Positions 9,188-17,826 of a DNA stretch of 64,000 bases are shown piece by piece (position 1 is the first letter of the stretch; every line of letters starts with the position of its first letter). The DNA is taken from contig JAQVCW010000007.1 in assembly GCA_028689585.1 (NCBI GenBank), positions 62,001 to 126,000 on the forward strand, in the 5' to 3' direction. The notes below the pieces were generated by a model. The model searched no databases and was not told the DNA's origin. It was given only the letters and a program-made list of their open reading frames with translations. The position numbers were made by a program, and so were the translations under genes. The stretch comes from Lachnospiraceae bacterium. Lineage in GTDB: Bacteria; Bacillota; Clostridia; Lachnospirales; Lachnospiraceae.

Positions 9188-9646
9188 ATGGATAAATTAG
9201 ATTTGCAGATTTTGAATGAGCTAAAGAAGAATGCGCGTCAGACCGCTTCTGATATCAGCAAAAACATCCATCTGTCGGTATCCACCGTCATCGAACGGAT
9301 CAAGAAGATGGAAAAAACCGGTCTGATTCAGGCCTATACGGTCATCACCGATGATGCCAAGCTGGGAAATAATTTAACGATCATGATGGAGGTGAGCATG
9401 GAGCACCCCCGTTATAATGAAGCGTTTATCCAGCAGCTCAACGAAGACCCCAACATCATCGCCTGCTACTATCTCACCGGAGAATTTGACTTCCTATTGA
9501 AAATCTGCTGTCAGTCCTCCGAACATCTGGAGCAGATACACGGTCATATCAAAGACTGTCCCGGAGTGCGCCTGACCAAAACCCATTACGTGCTCCGCAC
9601 CATAAAAAATATCTATTCCTCCAGTCCACGGGAGACAACAGATTAG
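9188..9646 (+). CDS. Lrp/AsnC family transcriptional regulator
   Basis: A 152-residue leucine-responsive-type regulator. The N-terminal winged helix-turn-helix (about residues 1-60, LDLQILNELKKNARQ then STVIERIKKMEKTG) is followed by the AsnC/RAM ligand domain. The start at 9188 is preferred to an in-frame upstream ATG at 9092 because GAGGG stands seven bases before it and family members begin at this point. It is divergent from leuB-ilvD-ilvB, so it probably senses a branched-chain or other amino acid and controls that operon and itself. The ligand cannot be read from the sequence. Confidence 0.92.
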   Translation: MDKLDLQILNELKKNARQTASDISKNIHLSVSTVIERIKKMEKTGLIQAYTVITDDAKLGNNLTIMMEVSMEHPRYNEAFIQQLNEDPNIIACYYLTGEFDFLLKICCQSSEHLEQIHGHIKDCPGVRLTKTHYVLRTIKNIYSSSPRETTD

Positions 9647-9652
9647 CCTGAC

Positions 9653-9702
9653 AAAAAAGAGAACAGAGCCTGCGGTCAAAGCTGGGCTCCGTTCTCTTTT
9701 TT
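9653..9702. terminator. Bidirectional terminator between lrp-like gene and yajC
   Basis: GAGAACAGAGCC pairs with GGCTCCGTTCTC (one wobble), flanked by A6 on the left and T6 on the right, so it can end transcription of both convergent genes. Confidence 0.85.
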
Positions 9703-9707
9703 ATTTT

Positions 9708-10034
9708 TTATTCAATTCCGGCATTCGCTTTTTCTACTTCTGCGATTGCTGTTTTTCTCATAGGGATACGACAGTTCTTATTGCTTCCGAACTCTACGAT
9801 ACAGTCTTCATCGGTAATATCGATGATCACGCCGTAAAATCCACTGGTAGTCACTACGGTATCGCCCACTTCCATGGATGAAAGCAATGCAGTCAGTCTC
9901 TTCTGCTCTTTCTTCTGTGGTCTGATGGCAAAGAAATACATTGCGCCGCCGATGATCGCGATATAAACTACCATCAGCATCATTCCTCCGCCTGCACCAG
10001 CAGAGCTGGCTGCTTCAGTTAATAAATTCATCAT
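9708..10034 (-). CDS. yajC: Preprotein translocase subunit YajC
   Basis: A 108-residue single-pass membrane protein of the Sec accessory complex (SecDF-YajC). A glycine/alanine-rich N-terminus leads into one transmembrane segment (about 18-37, MLMVVYIAIIGGAMYFF), then the family signature IRPQKKEQKR and a basic cytoplasmic domain with MEVGDTVVTTSGFYG. AGGAGG precedes the start. It lies downstream of tgt, the usual tgt-yajC order; secDF is not in the window. Confidence 0.93.
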   Translation of the reverse strand: MMNLLTEAASSAGAGGGMMLMVVYIAIIGGAMYFFAIRPQKKEQKRLTALLSSMEVGDTVVTTSGFYGVIIDITDEDCIVEFGSNKNCRIPMRKTAIAEVEKANAGIE

Positions 10035-10136
10035 TTAAACTTCCTCCTGAGATTCTTTCTTGAACAGCCTTACAAGCTGTTGGCATTATTACAATAATAC
10101 ACAATTTGTCACTATTCATCAAGTCTTTTTTGTAAA

Positions 10137-11279
10137 TTATTTTTGTCCGTTCTCAAATCGGTCAATTTTTGCTTTTTTATAGGACTGATACCGCCCCTCA
10201 TCGATGGCATCCCGAATCTCTTCCATCATGTGATTGTAGAAATAAAGATTGTGCAGCACACACAGACGCATGCCCAGCATCTCCTTCGCCTTCAGCAGAT
10301 GGCGGATATAGCCCCTGCTGTAGCTGCGGCAGGCAGGACACTGACAGTCCTCTTCAATGGGCCTTTGATCCAGTTCGAATTTTGCATTGAACAGATTTAA
10401 TTTTCCATCGTTGGTATAGACATGACCGTGACGGCCATTCCGGCTGGGATAGACACAGTCAAAAAAATCCACTCCACGGTCCACTCCCTCCAGGATATTG
10501 ATCGGGGTGCCCACACCCATCAGGTAAGCAGGCTTTGCTTCCGGCAGATAAGGCACGGTGGCATCCAGGATCCGGTACATCTCTTCGTGGGATTCCCCCA
10601 CTGCCAGTCCGCCCACCGCATATCCATCCAGCTCCAGCTCAGCGATCCGTTTTGCATGTTCGATACGGATATCCTCATAAACAGCTCCCTGGTTGATGCC
10701 AAACAGCATCTGATGAGGATTGATGGTATCCTCCAGACCATTGAGCCGCTGCATCTCGGCCTTGCAGCGCACCAGCCATCTTGTGGTCCGGTCTACGGAA
10801 TTCTGCACATAAGTGCGGTCAGCCACACTGGACGGGCATTCGTCAAAAGCCATGGCGATGGTGGATGCCAGATTGGACTGTATCTGCATACTCTCCTCAG
10901 GGCCCATAAAAATCTTGCGTCCATCAATATGAGACTGGAAATAAACACCTTCTTCCTTAATCTTGCGCAGGCTGGCCAGGGAAAATACCTGAAATCCGCC
11001 GGAATCCGTCAGGATCGGACGATCCCAGTTCATGAACTGATGCAGCCCTCCCATTTTCTTCACCACTGTATCCCCTGTTCTCACATGGAGATGATAGGTA
11101 TTGGATAACTCCACCTGTGTTCCGATCTCTTTCAGGTCCATGGTAGATACGGCCCCCTTGATGGCCGCCACCGTTCCCACATTCATAAATACCGGCGTCT
11201 GGATGACACCATGCACGGTATGAAATTCTCCCCGTTTTGCACCGCCGTCTTTTTTCAGTAATTTATAATTTTCACTCAT
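10137..11279 (-). CDS. tgt: tRNA-guanine (queuine) transglycosylase
   Basis: Exchanges guanine-34 in the anticodon of Asp, Asn, His and Tyr tRNAs for the queuine precursor preQ1. The 380-residue protein has the TIM-barrel features DSGGFQVFSL (nucleophile/base-binding region, about 93-102), FDCVYPSRNGRHG (about 265), and the zinc site C-x-C-x2-C...H in CQCPACRSYSRGYIRHL. The length is normal. It is followed by yajC in the same direction. QueA and ruvB, often upstream in Firmicutes, are absent here. Confidence 0.96.
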   Translation of the reverse strand: MSENYKLLKKDGGAKRGEFHTVHGVIQTPVFMNVGTVAAIKGAVSTMDLKEIGTQVELSNTYHLHVRTGDTVVKKMGGLHQFMNWDRPILTDSGGFQVFSLASLRKIKEEGVYFQSHIDGRKIFMGPEESMQIQSNLASTIAMAFDECPSSVADRTYVQNSVDRTTRWLVRCKAEMQRLNGLEDTINPHQMLFGINQGAVYEDIRIEHAKRIAELELDGYAVGGLAVGESHEEMYRILDATVPYLPEAKPAYLMGVGTPINILEGVDRGVDFFDCVYPSRNGRHGHVYTNDGKLNLFNAKFELDQRPIEEDCQCPACRSYSRGYIRHLLKAKEMLGMRLCVLHNLYFYNHMMEEIRDAIDEGRYQSYKKAKIDRFENGQK

Positions 11280-11436
11280 ACTTTTAAACCTTTCTGTCTA
11301 TTTCCCCTATATTGTATTTCCGCAAAAATCCGCTTTTCTTTCGTTTTTACCATCTCACCGCCGGGAAATGGCTGTTTCCACAGAAATATTCATAGTTATT
11401 TTAGTATATATGGAAAATTTTAATATTGCAAGGAAA

Positions 11437-11465
11437 TTGATATTTTTTAATTCTTATCGTATAAT
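11437..11465 (+). promoter_or_regulatory. Promoter of the CoA-dehydratase activase gene
   Basis: TTGATA at 11437-11442, 17-base spacer, TATAAT at 11460-11465: a near-consensus sigma-A promoter. The predicted start near 11472 gives a leader of about 87 nt. Confidence 0.75.
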
Positions 11466-11484
11466 ATAGGATACTGTTCACACT

Positions 11485-11508
11485 GTGCCATAGGGCACGG
11501 TCTTTTTT
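11485..11508 (+). terminator. Weak leader terminator (possible attenuator)
   Basis: GTGCC and GGCAC form a short stem with a 4-base loop, followed after GG by TCTTTTTT. It lies between a strong promoter and the gene start, so it could attenuate transcription; the stem is only 5-6 bp. Confidence 0.4.
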
Positions 11509-11522
11509 ACAGTTGACATGAT

Positions 11523-11561
11523 AAAAGGAGGTTGCAGAGTTTTCTCTGCGCACAGCTTATG
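11523..11561 (+). promoter_or_regulatory. Hairpin between Shine-Dalgarno and start codon
   Basis: A strong AAAAGGAGG ends at 11531 but the in-frame ATG is at 11559, too far for normal initiation. Between them is a perfect GCAGAG-TTTT-CTCTGC hairpin (11534-11549). If the hairpin is folded, the effective spacing falls to about 11 bases. A TTG at 11532 touches the Shine-Dalgarno and is unlikely as a start. Confidence 0.5.
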
Positions 11562-14500
11562 AATACAACCGCTTTACATACTCTTGGAATCGATATCGGT
11601 TCCACCACAGTTAAGATAGCCCTGCTTGATCCAAAAAAAGAGCTGCTGTTTTCTGATTACGAGCGTCATTATGCAAATATTCAGGAAACCCTGGCTTCTC
11701 TGCTTACAAAAGCCTCGGATCAGCTTGGGGATTTAAAAGTCTCTCCGGTCATCACCGGTTCCGGCGGACTCACACTGGCAACCCACCTGGAGGTGCCTTT
11801 TGTCCAGGAAGTGATTGCCGTTTCTTCTTCTCTGCAGCACTATGCACCACAGACTGATGTGGCCATTGAGCTGGGTGGTGAGGATGCAAAAATCATTTAT
11901 TTCGGGGGCGGCTCTGTGGAGCAGCGGATGAATGGCATCTGCGCCGGGGGCACCGGCTCTTTTATCGATCAGATGGCCTCCCTGCTGCAGACAGATGCTT
12001 CCGGGCTCAATGATTACGCCAAAAATTATGGATCTCTGTATTCCATCGCCGCACGCTGCGGTGTATTCGCAAAATCAGATATCCAGCCCCTGATCAATGA
12101 AGGGGCTACCAAAGAAGATCTGTCCGCTTCAATTTTCCAGGCCGTGGTCAATCAGACCATCAGCGGTCTGGCCTGCGGAAAACCGATTCGCGGCCATGTT
12201 GCATTTTTGGGAGGGCCCCTGCATTTTCTTTCCGAACTGCGCGCCGCTTTTATCCGCACGCTGAAGCTGGATGAGGAGCATTCCATTATTCCGGATAATT
12301 CTCATCTGTTTGCTGCCATCGGCTCCGCTCTGAATGCAAAGCCGGAGACAGACACCACCCTGGGTGCACTGATTCAGAAGCTTTCCGGCAGCATCAAGCT
12401 GGAATTTGAGGTAGCCCGTATGGAACCGCTCTTTGCCTCCAGGGAGGATTATGATGATTTTATTGAACGTCAGAACGGTTACAATGTGGTGACGGATGAC
12501 CTGGAGACCTACTCCGGCAACTGTTATCTGGGAGTCGATGCCGGCTCCACCACCACGAAGGCAGCTCTGGTGGGCGAGGACGGCTCCCTGCTGTATTCCT
12601 TTTACAGCAATAACAACGGAAGCCCCTTAAAGACCACCATCCGCGCCATCCAGGAAATCTACTCTCTCCTGCCGGATACGGCTCAGATCGTCTATTCCTG
12701 CTCCACCGGTTATGGGGAGGCTCTGATCAAGTCCGCACTGATGCTGGATGAAGGGGAAGTGGAGACGGTTTCTCATTATTATGCTGCCGCTTTCTTTGAT
12801 CCTGAGGTGGACTGCATCCTGGACATCGGCGGTCAGGATATGAAATGCATTAAAATCAAGAATGAGACCGTGGACAGCGTACAGCTCAACGAAGCATGTT
12901 CCTCCGGATGCGGCTCTTTTATTGAGACCTTTGCCAAATCTCTGAACTATACCGTACAGGATTTTGCCAAAGCCGCTCTTTTTGCAGAGCATCCCATCGA
13001 TCTGGGCACCCGCTGCACCGTATTTATGAATTCCAAGGTAAAGCAGGCCCAGAAAGAAGGAGCCGAGGTTTCCGATATTTCTGCCGGACTGGCTTATTCT
13101 GTCATCAAAAATGCATTGTATAAAGTAATCAAGGTGTCCGATGCTGCCGAGCTTGGCAAACATATCGTCGTGCAGGGCGGCACCTTTTATAATGATGCAG
13201 TTCTGCGCAGCTTTGAGCGGATTGCCGGCTGCGAAGCCATCCGTCCTGATATCGCCGGTATCATGGGGGCTTTTGGCGCCGCCCTGATCGCAAGAGAGCG
13301 GTTCAAGCCGGAGATGACCAGCACCATGCTGACCATCGAACAGATCAATGCGCTGCAGTTTACCACCCATATGGCAAAATGCAAGGGCTGCACCAACCAG
13401 TGCCGTCTGACTGTCAACCGTTTTTCCGGCGGACGCCAGTTTATCAGCGGCAACCGCTGTGAGCGCGGTATCGGAAAAGAGCGCAACAAGGATCATATTC
13501 CGAATCTGTTTGACTTTAAAAATAAGCTGCTGTTCTCCTATCCGCCTCTGGAAGAGGATGAGGCAGTCCGCGGTACCGTGGGTATTCCAAGGGTTCTGAA
13601 TATGTATGAGAACTACCCCTTCTGGTTCCGTTTTTTCACCACGCTGAAGTACCGGGTGGTTCTTTCCCCGTCCTCTTCCCGCAAGATTTACGAGCTGGGC
13701 ATCGAATCCATTCCAAGTGAATCCGAATGCTATCCTGCCAAGCTGGCCCACGGGCATGTGGAATGGCTGATCCGGGAGGGGATCCGCTTTATCTTCTATC
13801 CCTGCATCCCCTATGAGCGCAAGGAGTTTCCGGATGCGCAGAATCACTACAATTGTCCGATTGTAACCTCCTATGCGGAGAATATTAAAAATAATGTAGA
13901 GTCCCTGCACACCGAAGAGATCCGTTTTGAAAATCCGTTTATTGCTTTTACCAATCTGGAAACGGTCACAAAACAGCTTCAAAAATCTTTTCCGGATATT
14001 CCTGCAGCGGAAATCGCCGAAGCGGCCAGAGCCGGCTGGGATGAAATGCAGCACACCCGTGATATCATGTATCAAAAGGGACAGGAAACCCTGAAATATC
14101 TGGAAGAGACCGGGCGCCGCGGCATTGTGCTGGCGGGACGTCCCTACCATATTGATTCCGAGATCAATCATGGAATTCCAGAATTGATCAATTCCTATGG
14201 CATCGCTGTCCTTACCGAAGACTCCATTTCCAATTTGAGTCCGGTGGAACGGCCCCTGATCGTTCTGGATCAGTGGATGTATCACAGCCGTCTCTACGGC
14301 GCCGCCAATTTTGTCAAGACCAGAGAGGATCTGGATCTGATCCAGCTCAATTCCTTTGGCTGCGGTCTGGACGCGGTCACTACAGACTGCGTCAATGATA
14401 TCCTTTCCGACTCCGGCAAAATCTACACCTGCCTGAAGATCGATGAGGTCAACAACCTGGGCGCCGCCCGGATCCGGATCCGTTCCCTGCTCTCCGCCCT

Positions 14501-15791
14501 CCGCGTCAGAGAAGAGCGAAAGACCACCCGGACACTTCATCCGTCCAGCATTTCACCGGTTTCCTTTACCGTAGAGATGCGTAAAAATTACACCGTGCTC
14601 TGCCCCCAGATGTCCCCCATCCATTTCGGCATTCTGGAAGCCGCCTTCAACGCTTCCGGTTATCATCTGGAGGTGCCGAAGATCAATGAACGTCATGCAG
14701 TGGATATGGGCCTGAAATATGTGAACAATGATGCCTGCTATCCTTCCCTGATCGTGGTGGGGCAGATGATGTCCGCACTGCTTTCCGGAAAATATGACCT
14801 GAATAAAACAGCGATCATCATGTCGCAGACCGGCGGCGGCTGCCGTGCTTCCAACTACATCGGATTTATCCGCAGAGCGCTGCGCAAGGCTGACATGGAA
14901 CAGATCCCTGTTGTCTCCCTGAATTTAAGCGGACTGGAAGGGAATCCCGGTTTTAAGATTACATATTCTCTGCTAAAGAGAGCTCTGTTTGGTCTGGAAT
15001 TCGGTGATATTTTCATGCGCTGTCTCTACCGGATGCGTCCTTACGAGAAAGTAAAGAGCTCTGCCGACGAGCTGCACCAGAAGCTGGAAAAGGAATGCAT
15101 GGATTTTGTATCCGGCCCCAGCCCCTCCTTCCGGGAGTATAAAAAGCTCTGCCGACGGATCATTCAGGAATTTGACCGGCTTCCGGTCACGGATGAAAAG
15201 AAGCCAAAGGTGGGCGTGGTAGGCGAGATTCTGGTGAAATTCCTGCCGGCTGCCAACAATCATCTGGTGGAACTGCTGGAAGCAGAGGGTGCCGAAGCTG
15301 TGGTGCCGGATCTGATGGACTTCCTGCTTTACTGCTTCTACAACCAGAATTTCAAAGCGGAAAATCTGGGAACGAAAAAATCCACTGCGGCTCTGGCAAA
15401 CATCGCCAATAAATTTTTAGAGAGTCTGCGAAAGACTGCCCGAAATGAATTTGAACACAGCACTCATTTTGATCCGCCTGCTCATATTGAGGATCTGGGA
15501 AAGATGGCGAAAGATGTGGTTTCCCTGGGCAATCAGACTGGTGAGGGATGGTTCCTGACCGGAGAAATGCTTGAGCTGATTCATTCCGGCACCAGCAATA
15601 TCGTCTGCACTCAGCCCTTTGGCTGCCTTCCCAATCATGTGGTAGGCAAAGGCGTAATTAAAGAGCTGAGGCGGCAGCATCCTCTGGCCAATATCGTAGC
15701 GATTGATTACGATCCGGGAGCCAGTGAAGTGAATCAGTTGAACCGGATTAAGCTGATGCTCTCTACCGCGGTGAAGAACATGAATAAATGA
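11559..15791 (+). CDS. 2-hydroxyacyl-CoA dehydratase activase-related protein (BadF/BadG family, multi-domain)
   Basis: A very long (about 1410 residues) ATP-dependent activator-like protein. It carries two ASKHA ATPase modules in tandem: [11 protein letters not shown] with [13 protein letters not shown] in the first, and [11 protein letters not shown] with [13 protein letters not shown] in the second (residues about 320-580). A DUF2229-type region with the cysteine motif CKGCTNQC follows, and the C-terminal third has cysteine segments such as SECYPAK and NNDACYPS, probably for iron-sulfur clusters. Related activases use ATP to inject an electron into CoA dehydratases. No dehydratase subunits are adjacent, so the partner is unknown. 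Monocistronic, with its own promoter and terminator. Confidence 0.88.
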   Translation: MNTTALHTLGIDIGSTTVKIALLDPKKELLFSDYERHYANIQETLASLLTKASDQLGDLKVSPVITGSGGLTLATHLEVPFVQEVIAVSSSLQHYAPQTDVAIELGGEDAKIIYFGGGSVEQRMNGICAGGTGSFIDQMASLLQTDASGLNDYAKNYGSLYSIAARCGVFAKSDIQPLINEGATKEDLSASIFQAVVNQTISGLACGKPIRGHVAFLGGPLHFLSELRAAFIRTLKLDEEHSIIPDNSHLFAAIGSALNAKPETDTTLGALIQKLSGSIKLEFEVARMEPLFASREDYDDFIERQNGYNVVTDDLETYSGNCYLGVDAGSTTTKAALVGEDGSLLYSFYSNNNGSPLKTTIRAIQEIYSLLPDTAQIVYSCSTGYGEALIKSALMLDEGEVETVSHYYAAAFFDPEVDCILDIGGQDMKCIKIKNETVDSVQLNEACSSGCGSFIETFAKSLNYTVQDFAKAALFAEHPIDLGTRCTVFMNSKVKQAQKEGAEVSDISAGLAYSVIKNALYKVIKVSDAAELGKHIVVQGGTFYNDAVLRSFERIAGCEAIRPDIAGIMGAFGAALIARERFKPEMTSTMLTIEQINALQFTTHMAKCKGCTNQCRLTVNRFSGGRQFISGNRCERGIGKERNKDHIPNLFDFKNKLLFSYPPLEEDEAVRGTVGIPRVLNMYENYPFWFRFFTTLKYRVVLSPSSSRKIYELGIESIPSESECYPAKLAHGHVEWLIREGIRFIFYPCIPYERKEFPDAQNHYNCPIVTSYAENIKNNVESLHTEEIRFENPFIAFTNLETVTKQLQKSFPDIPAAEIAEAARAGWDEMQHTRDIMYQKGQETLKYLEETGRRGIVLAGRPYHIDSEINHGIPELINSYGIAVLTEDSISNLSPVERPLIVLDQWMYHSRLYGAANFVKTREDLDLIQLNSFGCGLDAVTTDCVNDILSDSGKIYTCLKIDEVNNLGAARIRIRSLLSALRVREERKTTRTLHPSSISPVSFTVEMRKNYTVLCPQMSPIHFGILEAAFNASGYHLEVPKINERHAVDMGLKYVNNDACYPSLIVVGQMMSALLSGKYDLNKTAIIMSQTGGGCRASNYIGFIRRALRKADMEQIPVVSLNLSGLEGNPGFKITYSLLKRALFGLEFGDIFMRCLYRMRPYEKVKSSADELHQKLEKECMDFVSGPSPSFREYKKLCRRIIQEFDRLPVTDEKKPKVGVVGEILVKFLPAANNHLVELLEAEGAEAVVPDLMDFLLYCFYNQNFKAENLGTKKSTAALANIANKFLESLRKTARNEFEHSTHFDPPAHIEDLGKMAKDVVSLGNQTGEGWFLTGEMLELIHSGTSNIVCTQPFGCLPNHVVGKGVIKELRRQHPLANIVAIDYDPGASEVNQLNRIKLMLSTAVKNMNK

Positions 15792-15806
15792 TGGCGGTTA
15801 TAAAAG

Positions 15807-15836
15807 ACAGCCGCCGCTGGCGGCGGCTGTGCTTTT
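15807..15836 (+). terminator. Terminator of the activase gene
   Basis: ACAGCCGCCGC and GCGGCGGCTGT form a perfect 11-bp GC-rich stem immediately after the stop codon, followed by GCTTTT. Confidence 0.8.
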
Positions 15837-15860
15837 ACAGCCGGATATTGAAAAGTCAAA

Positions 15861-15915
15861 AAAATAAAACCCCCGGGAAGTGCAATGTATGCCTGTTCCC
15901 GGGGGTTATTTTGTT
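15861..15915. terminator. Bidirectional terminator, activase side and efp
   Basis: AACCCCCGGGAA pairs perfectly with TTCCCGGGGGTT, with A-rich sequence on the left and ATTTTGTTTT on the right. It lies downstream of efp (minus strand) and backs up the activase terminator. Confidence 0.8.
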
Positions 15916-16000
15916 TTGATTTATGCAGGTGTGCCGTGTGCTTACTTCGTAAGCCAGGCACCTCATGGCTTTACTGATTGTCTTTGTTTCTGTTTTTATT

Positions 16001-16558
16001 TTATACTCTGGATAAATATTCTCCGCTTCTGGTGTCGATTTTAAGTTTGTCACCGGTCTCTACGAAGAGCGGTACGTATACGACTGCGCCGGTCTCTACG
16101 GTTGCAGGTTTGGTTGCTCCCTGTGCGGTATCTCCTTTGAAGCCCGGCTCGGTGTCGGTCACTTCCAGTTCTACGAAGAGTGGAGGCTCGATTGCGAATA
16201 CGTTGTTGTTATGAGAACATACTTTTACCATTTCGTTTTCTTTTACGAATTTCAGGGTTTCTCCTACTGTCTCGTTGTTCAGTGCGATCTGCTCGTAGTT
16301 CTCCACATTCATGAAGTAATACAGATCAGCATCCGAATACAGATACTGCATATCGATACGCTCAATACGTGCCTGCGGGAATTTTTCTGTAGGACGGAAG
16401 GTTTTTTCTGTCACACCGCCATTGATGATATTTTTTAATTTCGTTCTTACGAATGCTGCACCCTTACCTGGTTTTACATGCTGGAATTCAATAATCTGGT
16501 AAATATTATTGTCCATTTCTATTGTAATGCCGTTTCTAAAATCGCCTGCTGATATCAT
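16001..16558 (-). CDS. efp: Translation elongation factor P
   Basis: A 185-residue elongation factor that relieves ribosome stalling at polyproline. The start at 16558 is set by AGGAGG nine bases upstream and by the family N-terminus [10 protein letters not shown]; longer in-frame starts are not supported. Domain I ends with the loop PGKGAAFVR whose tip lysine, K32, is the usual modification site. Domains II and III are complete, ending with [12 protein letters not shown], a strong EF-P signature. It follows aroK in the same direction. Confidence 0.97.
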   Translation of the reverse strand: MISAGDFRNGITIEMDNNIYQIIEFQHVKPGKGAAFVRTKLKNIINGGVTEKTFRPTEKFPQARIERIDMQYLYSDADLYYFMNVENYEQIALNNETVGETLKFVKENEMVKVCSHNNNVFAIEPPLFVELEVTDTEPGFKGDTAQGATKPATVETGAVVYVPLFVETGDKLKIDTRSGEYLSRV

Positions 16559-16723
16559 TATGATATTCCTCCTTAAATTTATCCGATTGTTCATTCCGAC
16601 CAAAGGCCAAAGCATCTGCAAAATGCCCATATCTTTATACATTTTATATTAAAACTCAATTTTTTTCAACACTTTTTTCCGATATATAGGATTTTTATGC
16701 TCCTGTTCCGCTTTTTACTTGAC

Positions 16724-17239
16724 TCACAGCTTCCGGGCGGCACTCTCCTGTATTTCCTGCAGTATCTCCTCATAGGAGCGGTGATCCGTGCGCACAAATG
16801 CATCCGCTGTCTCTTCGTAGATTTCTTTTCGCTGCGCCATCAGTCCCTCTATCTTCTCCCGCAGCCCGCCGCCCTGGAGCTTGGGACGCTTGGTATCCCC
16901 CTGCAGCCGGTTCAGCAGTGTCTCGATATCCGTCTGAAGGTAGACCACGGTTCCCAACTGCTTCAGCAGTCTGCGGTTGCATTCCAATACGGGCAGTCCG
17001 CCGCCCACGGCTATGACACAGCGCTCTGCACTCTTCATGAGCTGACGCAGCGCATCGGTCTCCATCTGGCGAAAACAGGCTTCTCCCTGTTCGGCAAAAA
17101 TATCGGAAATTTTCTTTCCTGCTCTGGCTTCAACGTAATCATCGGTGTCGATAAATTTCAAATTCATTCTTTTGGCCAGCCTTCTGCCCAGCGTGGTCTT
17201 TCCTGCTCCCATAAAACCGATCAATATGATATGGTTCAT
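16724..17239 (-). CDS. aroK: Shikimate kinase
   Basis: ATP-dependent phosphorylation of shikimate in the chorismate pathway. The 171-residue protein has the Walker A loop GFMGAGKTT at about 8-16, the DTDD shikimate/Mg segment near 32, the GGG shikimate-binding loop near residue 80, and RPKLQ in the lid. The start at 17239 is preferred to ATG 17254 because GAGGAAG lies six bases before it. It lies 26 bases after yqeG in an apparent yqeG-aroK-efp unit. Other aro genes are not in the window; pheA at 28.6 kb uses the downstream product. Confidence 0.93.
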   Translation of the reverse strand: MNHIILIGFMGAGKTTLGRRLAKRMNLKFIDTDDYVEARAGKKISDIFAEQGEACFRQMETDALRQLMKSAERCVIAVGGGLPVLECNRRLLKQLGTVVYLQTDIETLLNRLQGDTKRPKLQGGGLREKIEGLMAQRKEIYEETADAFVRTDHRSYEEILQEIQESAARKL

Positions 17240-17265
17240 TCGTTTCTTCCTCATTTATTTTTTAG

Positions 17266-17772
17266 TTATAACAATTTCCTGCATCTTCTCCGGTAAAAAA
17301 ACAGCACGATCTTCTCCAGATACCGCTTCAGCACGATCTGAATTTCTTCCTTCGGATGAATCGGTTTTACCAGTATCGTGCGCAGTCCTGCGCGGTTTGC
17401 ACCATAGATGTCCGTAAAAATCTGATCCCCGATAAAAATCGTATTTTTCAGATCGGTTCCCATCCGTTCCATTGCCCTCTGATAGTTTTTGACAGAGGGT
17501 TTGTGCGCATTTTCGATAAAATGAACCTGAACATCCTGATTGAACATCTCCACCCGGGGAAGTTGATTGTTGGACAAGAGACAGCACTCATATCCCAGCC
17601 GCTTCAGCCTGGCAAATAAAGCTTTGGCCCGTTCATCCGCCGGGGCGCCGTGAGGAACCAGCGTATTGTCTATATCAAAGATAAGTCCCCGGTATCCTTC
17701 TTTCGCAAGAGCCTCAAAATTAATCTCATAAGTTGAATCCAGATACTCATCCGGATAAAATATTTCCAGCAT
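17266..17772 (-). CDS. yqeG: YqeG family HAD IIIA-type phosphatase
   Basis: A 168-residue haloacid-dehalogenase-fold hydrolase. Motif I is FDIDNTLVPH (D33 nucleophile, D35), motif II LLSNNQ, and motif III GDQIFTDIYGANRAG. YqeG proteins are conserved in Firmicutes and are thought to be phosphatases of unknown substrate, often next to shikimate genes as here. The C-terminus is strongly basic (YRRRCRKLL), which may contact membrane or nucleic acid. Confidence 0.9.
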   Translation of the reverse strand: MLEIFYPDEYLDSTYEINFEALAKEGYRGLIFDIDNTLVPHGAPADERAKALFARLKRLGYECCLLSNNQLPRVEMFNQDVQVHFIENAHKPSVKNYQRAMERMGTDLKNTIFIGDQIFTDIYGANRAGLRTILVKPIHPKEEIQIVLKRYLEKIVLFFYRRRCRKLL

Positions 17773-17826
17773 CCTACTCTCTCCTGATTCCCATTTATTT
17801 CGTATCCTTTTTCTATTTTCTTCGGA

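Noticed and set aside
12627-14540. Minus-strand open frame of 637 codons opposite the activase gene
   Set aside because: Antisense to a clear conserved coding region; composition follows from codon bias on the other strand and no promoter or ribosome-binding site was found.
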